21,930 nt of DNA from Faecalibacterium sp. Its GTDB lineage: Bacteria; Bacillota; Clostridia; Oscillospirales; Ruminococcaceae. Every line of letters begins with the position of its first letter. Position 1 is the stretch's first letter. The notes beneath the pieces were generated by a model. That model searched no databases. It was not told the DNA's origin and worked only from the letters and a program-made list of their open reading frames with translations. The DNA is taken from positions 1 through 21,930 of the forward strand of contig JAHHRK010000015.1 in the NCBI GenBank assembly GCA_020025795.1, given 5' to 3'. Shown in pieces: positions 1 to 7,354 of the stretch. Both the position numbers and the translations under genes were made by a program.

Positions 1-791
1 GTAGTCAGGTCGATGGCAGCCGTGCAGCGCTCGTTTTTTACCAGCTGAAGGGGCGTTACATCCACGGGATTCATGTTGGTGACAAGGCGCAGGCTGTTGA
101 CGGTGTTTCCGTCCGCTTTGCGGCGCAAAAACAGGCCGCCCTCTGTCCAGTTATAGAGATAGAACCGACCGTTGGAAAGGCTGGTCTTTTTGGTCAGGCC
201 ATAGGTGCCATCTGTGGATTCAAAATATTCTTCATCACAAGGCATCGCACCGGGCAGGGTCAGTTTTTCCAAAAAGCTGGGGTCCGGGCTGTTCAGCCGA
301 ATGACCAAGGTGTGGGGGTCCGGTGCGGAAACACCCAGCGCGCTTTCGGGCTTGGTTCCGTTGAAAATATCCATGCCGCCGACAATGCCCGCAAAGCTGG
401 TGACATATGGAGATTTGGTTTCCGGACGGAAAATCCGCTGGAACGCAAAAACAAAGTCCTCTGCGGTGATTGCATAGGTGCTGCTGTCGCCGCGGGTAGT
501 GCGGTAATACAAATCGGGCTGGATGGTAAAGGTATAGGTAAGGCCATCGGGGGAAAGGGTATAGCTCGATGCGCACCCAGGCTGGGGAACGCCAGATTCA
601 TCCTTCTGATACAGGCCGGTATATAAATGGTTGCAGGCAATCATTTCCGCACTGGTCTGGGCAAGCTGTGGGTCCAGATTGGCGGGGATTTTGTCTACGA
701 ACCAGGTAAAGCTGACGGTGTGTCCGGCACCGCAGCCTGTCAAAAGCAAGGCCAGCAGTGCACCGCTGAGTATCCGGTACAGCCGTTTCAT
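1..791 (-). CDS. Peptide ABC transporter substrate-binding lipoprotein (SBP family 5), C-terminus outside window
   Basis: Partial gene read on the minus strand from ATG at 791 to the window edge (263 codons seen). The N-terminus is MKRLYRILSGALLALLLTGC, a classic lipoprotein signal with lipobox LTGC and acylated Cys20. The mature part carries the hallmarks of OppA/DppA-like family 5 binding proteins: an early 'NLDPQLAQTSAEMI..NHLYTGLY' block, 'YTLSPDGLTYTFTIQPDL', 'ITAEDFVFAFQRIF' and 'VSAPDPHTLVIRL'. It should be an extracytoplasmic lipid-anchored receptor delivering oligopeptides to an ABC importer; the exact ligand cannot be read from sequence. The start has a good SD (GAGAGGAG about 7 nt upstream). 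It diverges from murD. The permease genes expected with such a receptor would lie left of the window, if present. Confidence 0.88.
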   Translation of the reverse strand, partial: MKRLYRILSGALLALLLTGCGAGHTVSFTWFVDKIPANLDPQLAQTSAEMIACNHLYTGLYQKDESGVPQPGCASSYTLSPDGLTYTFTIQPDLYYRTTRGDSSTYAITAEDFVFAFQRIFRPETKSPYVTSFAGIVGGMDIFNGTKPESALGVSAPDPHTLVIRLNSPDPSFLEKLTLPGAMPCDEEYFESTDGTYGLTKKTSLSNGRFYLYNWTEGGLFLRRKADGNTVNSLRLVTNMNPVDVTPLQLVKNERCTAAIDLT

Positions 792-824
792 AAGCAAAAC
801 TCCTCTCGTGTGTATCAACTTTAT

Positions 825-853
825 ATTTTAGCAAAAAATGGTGAAAAAGGCAA
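825..853 (-). promoter_or_regulatory. Sigma-A promoter of the solute-binding protein gene
   Basis: On the minus strand: -35 TTGCCT (853-848), 17-nt spacer, -10 TAAAAT (830-825) preceded by TGC (extended -10). It lies 34 nt upstream of the lipoprotein start codon and is divergent from the murD promoter. Confidence 0.6.
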
Positions 854-881
854 ATCTGTGTCATTTTTGTAGGGTCAGCCG

Positions 882-910
882 TTGCACCATACTGGCAGAT
901 GGGATATAAT
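882..910 (+). promoter_or_regulatory. Sigma-A promoter of murD operon
   Basis: TTGCAC (882-887), exactly 17 nt, TATAAT (905-910), 42 nt upstream of the murD start. Near-consensus housekeeping promoter. Confidence 0.75.
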
Positions 911-951
911 ATCCTGTGTATAGTTATGAAATAGGAAGAGAGGATATACAG

Positions 952-2349
952 ATGCAAAAGGAACAGGAGATGCTGGCTGCGCTGGTGCGTGGAAAAAAGG
1001 TAGCGTTTATCGGTGCTGGCGTTAGCCATAAGGCACTGATCCGGATTTTTGCGGATCTGGGCGCACAGGTAACGCTGTGCGATAAAAAGCCTACGCTGGA
1101 AGCGTTTGGCGATTACGCCGAGGAACTGAAGCGCTGCAATGTGCAGCTGAGCCTGGGCGAAAATTATATGGATGGCTTTGTCGGCCAGGACATTATCATG
1201 CGTACCCCCGGTTTTGAGTATTACCAAAAACCCCTGCAGGATGCAATTGCAGCAGGAACAATGGTAACCAGTGAGGTGGAGCTGTTCTTCCGCTTCTGCC
1301 CGTGCCCTATTGTGGCTGTAACCGGCTCGGACGGCAAGACCACCACTACTACCCTTATCAGCGAATTTTTGAAGGCTGCCGGTCGCCGCGTCCATCTGGG
1401 CGGCAATATTGGCGCAGCGCTGCTGCCCATGCTGCCGGAAGTGCGCCCCGATGACATTGCTGTGGTAGAACTGTCCAGTTTCCAGCTGATTAGTATGCGC
1501 CAGAGCCCCCAGATTGCTGTGGTTACCAACGTGACCCCCAACCATCTGGATCACCACAAGGATATGCAGGAGTATATTGACGCCAAGCGCAATATCCTGC
1601 TGTATCAGCACAAGCCCTGCCGCGCGGTTCTGGGCTTTGAAAATGCCATCAGCAACGCAATGCAAACTGATTGCAAGGGCGATCAGGTTTGGTTCACGCG
1701 CCTGCATGAAACCGATAACGGTGCTTTCCTGCGCGAGGATGGTATGCTGTGCATGGCCGAAAACGGCACGGTGACGCCCTTCATGCACAAGGACGAAATC
1801 AAGCTGCGTGGTCTGCACAACATCGAAAATTTGTTGGCTGCCGCTGCTGCCGTGTGGGGTCTGGTGCCACCGGAAGTGATTCGTCAGGTGGGCAGTACCT
1901 TTACCGGTGTCGAGCACCGCATTGAGCCGGTTCGCACGCTGGATGGCGTCACCTACTACAACGATTCGATTGCTTCCAGTCCCACGCGTACCATTGCCGG
2001 TCTGCGCAGCTTTGATCAGAAAATTATTCTGATTGCCGGTGGCTACGATAAGAAGATTCCCTACGAGCCGCTGGCTCCGGAAATCCTGGCGCATGTAAAG
2101 CATCTGGTTCTGATGGGCGCAACTGGCCCTCGTATTGAAGCTGCACTGCGCGCACATCCGGATTTTGCTGCAAGCGATTTGGTGATTGAGCATGCAACCG
2201 ATATGGAAGACGCTGTCAATCGTGCCCGCAAGGCTGCAAAGCCCGGCGACGTGGTCAGCTTGTCCCCGGCGAGCGCATCCTTTGATTTGTACCCCAACTT
2301 CGAGGTGCGCGGCCGCCACTACAAGCAGATCGTAAAGGATTTGAAATGA
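952..2349 (+). CDS. murD: UDP-N-acetylmuramoyl-L-alanine--D-glutamate ligase
   Basis: 465-residue Mur ligase that adds D-glutamate to UDP-MurNAc-L-Ala in the cytoplasm during peptidoglycan precursor synthesis. Visible parts: N-terminal UDP-binding Rossmann domain with 'FIGAGVSH' (19-26); ATP-binding P-loop GSDGKTTTTT from residue 125 (Lys129); central Mur ligase signature with 'TNVTPNHLDHH'; C-terminal ligase domain with 'GVEHRIE' at about 319 and 'YYNDSIASSPTRT' around 335-347, where the Asn-Asp-Ser-Ile motif is typical of MurD rather than MurC/E/F. Length is normal for the family. ATG 952 is chosen over an upstream in-frame ATG at 925 because AGAGAGGA sits about 9 nt before it. The stop overlaps the next gene's ATG (ATGA), so the two are translationally coupled. 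Confidence 0.96.
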   Translation: MQKEQEMLAALVRGKKVAFIGAGVSHKALIRIFADLGAQVTLCDKKPTLEAFGDYAEELKRCNVQLSLGENYMDGFVGQDIIMRTPGFEYYQKPLQDAIAAGTMVTSEVELFFRFCPCPIVAVTGSDGKTTTTTLISEFLKAAGRRVHLGGNIGAALLPMLPEVRPDDIAVVELSSFQLISMRQSPQIAVVTNVTPNHLDHHKDMQEYIDAKRNILLYQHKPCRAVLGFENAISNAMQTDCKGDQVWFTRLHETDNGAFLREDGMLCMAENGTVTPFMHKDEIKLRGLHNIENLLAAAAAVWGLVPPEVIRQVGSTFTGVEHRIEPVRTLDGVTYYNDSIASSPTRTIAGLRSFDQKIILIAGGYDKKIPYEPLAPEILAHVKHLVLMGATGPRIEAALRAHPDFAASDLVIEHATDMEDAVNRARKAAKPGDVVSLSPASASFDLYPNFEVRGRHYKQIVKDLK

Positions 2350-3098
2350 TCGCACAGGTCACGAACGAAACCTATGCACAGTGGTATCAAAAAGCCTGCG
2401 CCGGTAAGCCGTATTTTGGCTGCGTGATGCCGGTACAGCTGGAGCTGTTTGGAAAAGCCAGCGGTTGCTATTTTGCCGGTGAGGAAATTGCCATCGACGC
2501 AAACGGTAAAAAAGTGATTGCCACCGGAACAACCGACCCGGAAGAACTGGCAAGCTTTTTGGCTTTTTTGGATAAACACGAACTGTTGACAGATGGCACC
2601 GTACCACAAGGTTGGCATGAGAAAGAAAAGCTGCATCTGTTTACGCTGGAGGCTGGCGACTATTTGCCTTTGCCGCCACGGCCAGAAGCACTGACGCTGA
2701 ATGAGATGCCCAGTCCTTTCCAGGTGGCACAATTTTTGTTTGATGCGCAGCCGGAACGGCGAGATGATTTTTATTCCGAACTTTGCACCAAGCGTAACCA
2801 CAATAAGGCCATTGTGTGGACTCTGGAACGAGAAGGGAAAATCATTTCCACTGCAGGAGCCTATGCCTTGCAGAATGGGCAGGCTTATTTGGCTTGCGTC
2901 GAAACGGTTGCACAGCTGCGCGGTCAGGGCATTGGCGGCTGGCTGATTGCATCGATGGCGAATATGTTGTCGGCGCAAGGCTGGCGCGTAGAGCTGCTGG
3001 CAAAACAGGAGCGTGTACGCCTGTACAACAGGTTGGGATTTACAATGGCAGGTACGTTGACCGTGTACAGCGACGAAGATACAAACGAAACGGAATAA
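2346..3098 (+). CDS. GNAT family N-acetyltransferase
   Basis: 250-residue protein whose C-terminal third is a GNAT fold: 'IVWTLEREGKIISTAGAYAL', then the acetyl-CoA binding motif A 'VAQLRGQGIGGWLIASMA' (R/Q-x-x-G-x-G/A pattern) and motif B-like 'RLYNRLGFTMAGTLTVY'. The N-terminal ~125 residues are a separate region I do not recognise. The acetyl acceptor (small molecule, amino acid or protein N-terminus) is unknown. It starts inside the murD stop codon with a 4-nt overlap, so expression is tied to murD. That does not by itself prove a cell-wall role. Confidence 0.85.
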   Translation: MIAQVTNETYAQWYQKACAGKPYFGCVMPVQLELFGKASGCYFAGEEIAIDANGKKVIATGTTDPEELASFLAFLDKHELLTDGTVPQGWHEKEKLHLFTLEAGDYLPLPPRPEALTLNEMPSPFQVAQFLFDAQPERRDDFYSELCTKRNHNKAIVWTLEREGKIISTAGAYALQNGQAYLACVETVAQLRGQGIGGWLIASMANMLSAQGWRVELLAKQERVRLYNRLGFTMAGTLTVYSDEDTNETE

Positions 3099-3129
3099 TA
3101 AATATAAAATATACAGATTGGAAAATACT

Positions 3130-4395
3130 ATGCTGAACGAATTCTTTGACTTTAAGCCCGAAGTGCTGGAGCTGGACAAAACCGCGATGGAAATGTGCCG
3201 CCCTTATTTTGAAAAGGCGGAACAGATCCGGGATTACAACCAGCTGAAAATGCTGAAAGCTTTTACGGACAACAATATGTCCGCAACGCATATGCTGGGC
3301 ACCACCGGCTATGGCCTGTGGGATACCGGCCGCGATAAGCTGGAAGAAATCTTTGCACAGGTCATGGGCGCAGAGGACGCACTGGTGCGTACCCAGTTCA
3401 TGTCTGGTACCCACACCCTGACCGTTGCACTGTTTGGTCTGCTGCGCACCGGTGATACGCTGTTGGCAGCTACCGGCCGTCCTTATGATACTCTGGAAGG
3501 CGTGATTGGTCTGGAGGGCAAATGCAAGGGCAATGGCACTCTGATGGACTACGGCATCCTGTACGATGAGGCACCGCTGAAAGAGGATATGACCCCGGAC
3601 TATGACCTGATTGCTAAGAAGGCACCCGGCGCAAAGGTCTGCCACATTCAGCGCAGCCGCGGCTATATGCAGCGCACTGCATTCGATTTGGATACCATCC
3701 AGAAAATTGCGGACACCGCAAAGGCAGCTAACCCCAATATCATCATTTTCGTGGATAACTGCTACGGCGAGTTCACCCAGACTAAGGAGCCGACCCAGGC
3801 CGGTGCAGACCTGATCGTGGGCAGCTTTATCAAGAACCCCGGCGGTGGCATTGCACCCACCGGCGGCTACATTGCCGGCAAGAAAGAGCTGGTGGAGCAG
3901 TGTGCTTACCGCCTGATGGGTCCCAGCCTGGGCAAGGAGCTTGGCTCTACACTGGATACGCTGCGTGATATGTATCTGGGCTTTTACTATGCGCCCGGTG
4001 TGGTTTGCTCCGCAATCAAGACTGCAATCTATGCCGAGTGCCTGCTGGAAATGTGCGGCGTGAAGCCGGTGCCTCGTTATTGCGAGGATCACAATGACAT
4101 TGTGACCAGCTTCGATTCCGGTAGCGCAGAAGCTCTGATTGGCTTCTGCACCGGTATCCAGAAGGCAAGCCCGGTCGACAGCTATGTTTCTCCCCAGCCC
4201 AGTGAAGAACCCGGCTACACCGATGAAGTCATCATGGCCAGCGGCTCCTTTACCTCTGGCAGTACCATTGAGATGAGCTGTGATGGCCCGCTGCGTGCGC
4301 CTTACACCTGCTATTTGCAGGGCGGCCTGAACTTTGCTGCCAGCCGTGCAGGCGTATTGCTGGCTGTGCAGAACGCATACTTCGCCAATAAGTAA
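3130..4395 (+). CDS. PLP-dependent Cys/Met lyase family protein ('aluminium resistance' / methionine gamma-lyase-like)
   Basis: 421-residue fold-type I PLP enzyme resembling the Met_gamma_lyase (PF06838) / YnbB 'aluminium resistance' family. Visible: cofactor-binding 'ATHMLGTTGYGLWDTGRDKLEEIFA' and 'FMSGTHTLTVALFG' blocks, 'IIIFVDNCYGEF' with the ring-stacking Asp, and the Schiff-base lysine in 'VGSFIKNPGGG' (Lys235). C-terminal 'FTSGSTIEMSCDGPLRAPYTCYLQGGL' is typical of this family. The true substrate is not established for most members; C-S lyase activity on a sulfur amino acid is the usual inference. Start uncertain: ATG 3130 has a weak GGAA upstream; a TTG at 3118 in frame lacks an SD. 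It follows the GNAT gene by 31 nt and probably shares the murD transcript. Confidence 0.88.
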   Translation: MLNEFFDFKPEVLELDKTAMEMCRPYFEKAEQIRDYNQLKMLKAFTDNNMSATHMLGTTGYGLWDTGRDKLEEIFAQVMGAEDALVRTQFMSGTHTLTVALFGLLRTGDTLLAATGRPYDTLEGVIGLEGKCKGNGTLMDYGILYDEAPLKEDMTPDYDLIAKKAPGAKVCHIQRSRGYMQRTAFDLDTIQKIADTAKAANPNIIIFVDNCYGEFTQTKEPTQAGADLIVGSFIKNPGGGIAPTGGYIAGKKELVEQCAYRLMGPSLGKELGSTLDTLRDMYLGFYYAPGVVCSAIKTAIYAECLLEMCGVKPVPRYCEDHNDIVTSFDSGSAEALIGFCTGIQKASPVDSYVSPQPSEEPGYTDEVIMASGSFTSGSTIEMSCDGPLRAPYTCYLQGGLNFAASRAGVLLAVQNAYFANK

Positions 4396-4410
4396 GCGCT
4401 GAACCAAAAT

Positions 4411-4447
4411 AAAAAAGCTGATGCGAATCGCTCGCATCAGCTTTTTT
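4411..4447. terminator. Bidirectional intrinsic terminator
   Basis: Perfect 16-bp inverted repeat, 4411-4426 with 4432-4447, 5-nt loop, A6 on the left and T6 on the right. It serves the + strand murD operon and the convergent minus-strand gene ending at 4460. Confidence 0.93.
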
Positions 4448-4459
4448 ATTTATATGTTG

Positions 4460-4891
4460 TTATGCTGCTTCCTCAGAAAAGAAAATGCCTTCTGCCAGAT
4501 TGATGAAAAATTCCGGCTCGCGCAAAACATAGGCTTTCTCTTTCCACCAGACGGTTTCGCGGCTGGCGGATACCGTTGCAGTGCCGCCATCGGTCAGGGT
4601 AAAGGTCATGGTGATGAGCGGGGTATCTTCTGCATTTGCTTTTGCAAAAGGACAATACCGCAGAAAGCCAAACAGCTGGCAGGAGTGCTTAATCAATTCC
4701 GGGTCGGATACTTCTTTTGCTTCGCTGGTCAGGGCAGGATCAGTAATCGTCACAGATGCAACGGAACTGGCCTTGGGCGCACCAAAGAGCGGCATACCCT
4801 GCATCAGGATACTGACGATCACAATGGCGAGCGCAATCCACACGAAGGAGAAAGAAATATGCTTCAGTGATTTGGCGAAAGAATGTTTCAT
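4460..4891 (-). CDS. Small membrane-anchored protein of unknown function
   Basis: 143 residues with one hydrophobic segment near the N-terminus (about residues 15-31, FVWIALAIVIVSILMQG) after a short basic stretch, so probably N-in with an extracytoplasmic domain. The rest contains 'TLTDGGTATVSASRETVWWKEKAYVL', which reads as beta-strand-rich. I do not recognise a family. The ATG overlaps the stop of the upstream TfoX-like gene (ATGA) and a GAGG lies about 8 nt upstream inside that gene, so the two are coupled. Terminated at the shared hairpin 4411-4447. Confidence 0.7.
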   Translation of the reverse strand: MKHSFAKSLKHISFSFVWIALAIVIVSILMQGMPLFGAPKASSVASVTITDPALTSEAKEVSDPELIKHSCQLFGFLRYCPFAKANAEDTPLITMTFTLTDGGTATVSASRETVWWKEKAYVLREPEFFINLAEGIFFSEEAA

Positions 4892-5229
4892 GATGGTACC
4901 TCAGGCTTTGCTTTTGCTCTTTTGGGTTTCGGTGCGGGAAGCTGCGGATACATAGCTTGCAACAGCTCCGCCAGAAAAGCTTTGTCGTCTAGTTCGTCCA
5001 CAAGCAGCATTTCTTTTGCACCGGGGTAAGGCGTTTCCAGGCGCGCATGCGGCAGATAAGAAATAGCAGCCTTCACCGGTTTAATCAGCAGACGGTCGTC
5101 GTAAATGCCGCCTACAATTTTTGTACGATAATATAAAATATATTCTCCCATCATGGGGCGGTAAGTGATTTCGTCCAGATTGGACAGCTGATCCAGAATA
5201 AACTGTAAATATTCCTTGCTGGAAGCCAT
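4888..5229 (-). CDS. TfoX/Sxy N-terminal domain-like protein
   Basis: 113 residues. 'MASSKEYLQFILDQLSNLDEITYRPMMGEYILYYRTKIVGGIYDDRLLIK' matches the pattern of TfoX N-terminal domain (PF04993) proteins: a helix, then 'R.MMGEY..Y..G...G...DD.L..K'. The C-terminal tail is Pro/Lys-rich (PAPKPKRAKAKP). In proteobacteria Sxy/TfoX controls competence, but stand-alone Firmicute N-domain proteins have no proven function. An upstream ATG at 5244 is in frame, but its codons form the SD (GAGG about 8 nt before ATG 5229), so 5229 is the better start. Coupled to the membrane protein gene downstream. Confidence 0.8.
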   Translation of the reverse strand: MASSKEYLQFILDQLSNLDEITYRPMMGEYILYYRTKIVGGIYDDRLLIKPVKAAISYLPHARLETPYPGAKEMLLVDELDDKAFLAELLQAMYPQLPAPKPKRAKAKPEVPS

Positions 5230-5261
5230 AGACTCATACCTCATAAAATAAAAAATAAGTC

Positions 5262-5290
5262 TTGATAAACACGTAAAAAGACGCTGTAAT
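5262..5290 (+). promoter_or_regulatory. Candidate promoter of a tiny gene or sRNA
   Basis: TTGATA (5262-5267), exactly 17 nt, TGTAAT (5285-5290) on the + strand. No normal gene follows. A strong SD and a 19-codon frame do, then a hairpin terminator at 5402-5436. Confidence 0.4.
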
Positions 5291-5325
5291 AGGTACTTGT
5301 TAATGCAAAGGGAAGGAGATGCCTT

Positions 5326-5385
5326 GTGTCGAAAAACGGCGCAAAACGCTTTATAATGGGCTGTTGCAGGATGATTTTATTATAG
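5326..5385 (+). CDS. Candidate 19-residue peptide gene
   Basis: GTG at 5326 opens a 19-codon frame (VSKNGAKRFIMGCCRMILL, first residue read as Met) ending at TAG 5383-5385. AAGGAG ends 8 nt upstream of the GTG. A promoter-like element at 5262-5290 and a terminator 17 nt after the stop complete an expression cassette. The peptide is basic at the start and hydrophobic with a Cys-Cys pair at the end. It is too short for homology reasoning, and chance cannot be excluded. Confidence 0.28.
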   Translation: MSKNGAKRFIMGCCRMILL

Positions 5386-5387
5386 CA
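5379..5387 (-). promoter_or_regulatory. Extended -10 element for the TfoX-like gene
   Basis: Minus strand TGCTATAAT (5387-5379). The -35 region is poor. It would give a leader of about 140 nt before the TfoX-like gene and lies just downstream of the ferredoxin terminator. Confidence 0.4.
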
Positions 5388-5401
5388 CGGCATGAAAATA
5401 G

Positions 5402-5436
5402 AAAAAAGCCCCGAACGCTCAAGGCTCGGAGCTTTT
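5402..5436. terminator. Intrinsic terminator after ferredoxin (bidirectional)
   Basis: Stem made of AAAAAGC/GCTTTTT plus CCGA/TCGG with one mismatch. The U-run on the minus strand ends the ferredoxin gene (stop at 5446). The + strand also carries T5. Confidence 0.8.
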
Positions 5437-5445
5437 TGTTGTGGC

Positions 5446-5634
5446 TTAATTCTGCAATGAGATGGCGCCTACCGGGCAGCTTTGCTCAGCTTGGGCGGTC
5501 TGTGCGTCATACGCATCCGGAATTTCGCCTTCCAGCGGATAAGCAAGATGTTCCTCCATGTGAAAGACTTCCGGGCAGATGCTGGCGCACTGGGTGCAGC
5601 CAATACACAAGGTCGGATCAATAAAAGCCTGCAT
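5446..5634 (-). CDS. Small single-cluster 4Fe-4S ferredoxin
   Basis: 62-residue ferredoxin, a soluble low-potential electron carrier. Cluster ligands: Cys10, Cys13 and Cys16 in 'LCIGCTQCASICPEVF', with the fourth ligand Cys53 in 'SCPVGAISLQ'. Cys20 is the extra 'C-P' cysteine that in single-cluster ferredoxins is often free or in a disulfide. The second half lacks a second Cys set, so one cluster is expected. Its acidic composition is typical. SD AAAGGAG lies 7 nt upstream. Monocistronic by appearance. Its redox partner is not evident from the neighbours. Confidence 0.93.
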   Translation of the reverse strand: MQAFIDPTLCIGCTQCASICPEVFHMEEHLAYPLEGEIPDAYDAQTAQAEQSCPVGAISLQN

Positions 5635-5679
5635 TCAAATCACTCCTTTGCTGGGGCTAGTGTGCCCGCCTGGCAGGGG

Positions 5680-5708
5680 TTTATGCAGCCGGGATTTTGT
5701 GGTATCAT
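5680..5708 (+). promoter_or_regulatory. Extended -10 promoter of the ArsC-like gene
   Basis: TGG followed by TATCAT (5703-5708). The -35 is weak (TTTATG, 17-nt spacer). Lies 29 nt upstream of the ATG at 5738. Confidence 0.45.
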
Positions 5709-5737
5709 AAAGCCATCAACAAAAAAGGAGTCCGCGT

Positions 5738-6079
5738 ATGAATATCCAGATCTTCGGTACCAATAAAAGCTTTGACACCAAAAAGGCACAGCGCTGGTTT
5801 AAGGAGCGCGGCGTAAAGTTCCACTTTGTGGATATCAAAGAAAAGCCCATGAGTCGTGGCGAGTTCGATAATGTAAAGCGTGCAGTGGGCGGCTATGATA
5901 ATATGGTGGACCCTGCAGCCAAAGATAAGCAGACCTTGGCGCTGTACCAGTGTCTGATCGAGTATCAGCGGGAAGATAAGCTGTTTGAAAACCAGCAGCT
6001 TCTGCGCCTGCCCATCGTGCGCAACGGCAAACAGGCCACCATCGGCTATGCACCCGATGTGTGGGAAACCTGGGAATAA
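5738..6079 (+). CDS. ArsC/Spx-like thioredoxin-fold protein lacking the catalytic Cys
   Basis: 113 residues with the ArsC/Spx/YffB layout: 'MNIQIFGTNKSFDTKKAQRWFKERGVKFHFVDI', and near the end 'LLRLPIVRNGKQATIGYAP', the cis-Pro-containing strand of the family. In relatives the N-terminal loop carries a catalytic Cys (patterns such as xxCFDTKKA or NCDTxKKA); here Ser11 (AGC) occupies that place, so glutathione- or thioredoxin-linked arsenate reduction is unlikely. The only cysteine is in 'ALYQCLIEY'. It may be a binding or regulatory variant (Spx-like). SD AAAAGGAG is well placed. Monogenic unit ending at terminator 6091-6126. Confidence 0.85.
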   Translation: MNIQIFGTNKSFDTKKAQRWFKERGVKFHFVDIKEKPMSRGEFDNVKRAVGGYDNMVDPAAKDKQTLALYQCLIEYQREDKLFENQQLLRLPIVRNGKQATIGYAPDVWETWE

Positions 6080-6090
6080 GCGATGCTAAA

Positions 6091-6126
6091 AAAAGCGGCG
6101 TACCTCATAGGAGGTATGCCGCTTTT
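6091..6126. terminator. Bidirectional intrinsic terminator
   Basis: Arms 6091-6106 and 6111-6126 (AAAAGCGGC.TACCTC with its complement), 4-nt loop, A-run and T-run on the two sides. Separates the ArsC-like gene from the convergent threonine aldolase gene. Confidence 0.9.
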
Positions 6127-6152
6127 CATATACAAAAATGAGGTTAGCCGTT

Positions 6153-7190
6153 TTACTTCAGCTTTGTGGTGACATCGGCCAGTGCAGACAAGAAAGCGTC
6201 TACGTCTTCCGGACGAGTGCCCCAGCTGGTGACCAGACGCTCGACCGTGTGGGTGTCATCCGGCTTGTATTGAGCCTCAAAGCCAAAATCATTTTCCAGA
6301 GCAGCTACGACAGCGTCCGGGAAAATGACAAACTGCTGGTTGGAATCGCTGTGATTGGTAAATTCATAACCCAGTGCAGCAATGCCATCGCGCAGGCGGA
6401 GAGACTGCTCGTTCGCATGGCGGCCCAGCTCAATAAACAGCTGCATATCGTTCTGCATCAAGACCTCGAACTGAACAGCCAGCATCCAGCCCTTGGCAAG
6501 CAGTGCGCCGCGCTGCTTGATATTATAACGGAAGCCTTCCTTCAGACGGTCGTTGCAGATGACCAGTGCTTCGCCGAATAATGCGCCGTTCTTGGTGCCG
6601 CCAATATAGAAAGCATCGGCAACCTGTGCCAGCTGGGGCAGGGTAATCTGCTGGGTAGCCAGTGCGCTGCCCAGGCGTGCGCCGTCAATGTAGAAAATCA
6701 GACCCAGTTCATCACAGACCTGACGCAGTGCCTTCAGCTCATCAAAGGTGTACAGGGTGCCAAGCTCTGTGGTCTGGCTGATATATACCAGAGCGGGCAA
6801 GGGCATATGAACACAGTTGTGCTCGGCATAAGCTTTGCGGACCGCATCGGGAGTCAGCTTACCGTCCACATTGGGGCAGGGGATGCACTTGTGGCCGCTG
6901 GCTTCAATTGCGCCGGTTTCGTGCACACAGATATGACCCGTATCGGCGGCGATGGCAGCCTCCCACGGGCGCAGGAAAGCAGACAGTGCAACCGTATTGG
7001 TCTGGGTGCCGCCTACCATAATATGTACGTCGGCGTCGGGGCACTGTGCGGCAGCACAAATCAGCTCTTTGGCATGAGCAGTGTGCGAGTCGGTAGAATA
7101 GCCAGGATTGCCTTCCAGATTGGCCTGAGCCATAGCTTCCAGAATCGAGGGATGACAACCTTCGCTGTAATCGTTGCAGAAACGAATCAT
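6153..7190 (-). CDS. Threonine aldolase family PLP enzyme (beta-eliminating lyase fold)
   Basis: 345-residue fold-type I PLP enzyme resembling low-specificity L-threonine aldolase, which cleaves L-threonine or L-allo-threonine to glycine and acetaldehyde. Visible: N-terminal 'FCNDYSEGCHPSILEAM', 'GGTQTNTVALSAFL', 'HETGAIEASGHKCI', the Asp/Arg segment 'FYIDGARLGSAL' and the Schiff-base lysine in 'YIGGTKNGALFGEALV' (Lys200). In Firmicutes such proteins are often annotated simply as aldolase or beta-eliminating lyase; substrate stereochemistry cannot be read here. ATG 7190 is preferred over the in-frame ATG at 7214 because GGAGG lies about 9 nt upstream of it. Monocistronic, diverging from the gene at 7355. 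Confidence 0.9.
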   Translation of the reverse strand: MIRFCNDYSEGCHPSILEAMAQANLEGNPGYSTDSHTAHAKELICAAAQCPDADVHIMVGGTQTNTVALSAFLRPWEAAIAADTGHICVHETGAIEASGHKCIPCPNVDGKLTPDAVRKAYAEHNCVHMPLPALVYISQTTELGTLYTFDELKALRQVCDELGLIFYIDGARLGSALATQQITLPQLAQVADAFYIGGTKNGALFGEALVICNDRLKEGFRYNIKQRGALLAKGWMLAVQFEVLMQNDMQLFIELGRHANEQSLRLRDGIAALGYEFTNHSDSNQQFVIFPDAVVAALENDFGFEAQYKPDDTHTVERLVTSWGTRPEDVDAFLSALADVTTKLK

Positions 7191-7234
7191 ATCAAGGAAC
7201 CTCCGATAATTCAAAGTGACAAGAACACGTATTA

Positions 7235-7243
7235 TTGTATCAC
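7235..7243 (-). promoter_or_regulatory. Extended -10 of the threonine aldolase gene
   Basis: Minus strand TGA followed by TACAAT (7240-7235). No convincing -35. Divergent from the promoter at 7273-7301. Confidence 0.4.
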
Positions 7244-7272
7244 GTTTTCATAAAATTACCACAACAACTTGT

Positions 7273-7301
7273 TTGCGCAGGACGATTTGCTGTGTTATAC
7301 T
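7273..7301 (+). promoter_or_regulatory. Sigma-A promoter with extended -10
   Basis: TTGCGC (7273-7278), 17 nt, TATACT (7296-7301) preceded by TGT. Lies 53 nt upstream of the ATG at 7355. Confidence 0.65.
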
Positions 7302-7354
7302 GTCATTATGTAAGTTAGGGCAATGTGCCCAATACCACATAAGGAGAACAAAAA

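Noticed and set aside
598..2355. 585-codon open frame antisense to murD
   Set aside because: Low-complexity His/Gln/Cys-rich translation, no start site with SD, fully opposite a clear murD; a codon-usage shadow.
3040..4437. 465-codon open frame antisense to the PLP lyase
   Set aside because: Shadow of a gene with a clear PLP lysine and family blocks.
5319..5624. 101-codon + strand frame starting at ATG 5319
   Set aside because: The AAGGAG abuts the ATG with no spacing, the frame runs through a terminator and antisense to the ferredoxin. The short GTG frame at 5326 is a better use of this SD.
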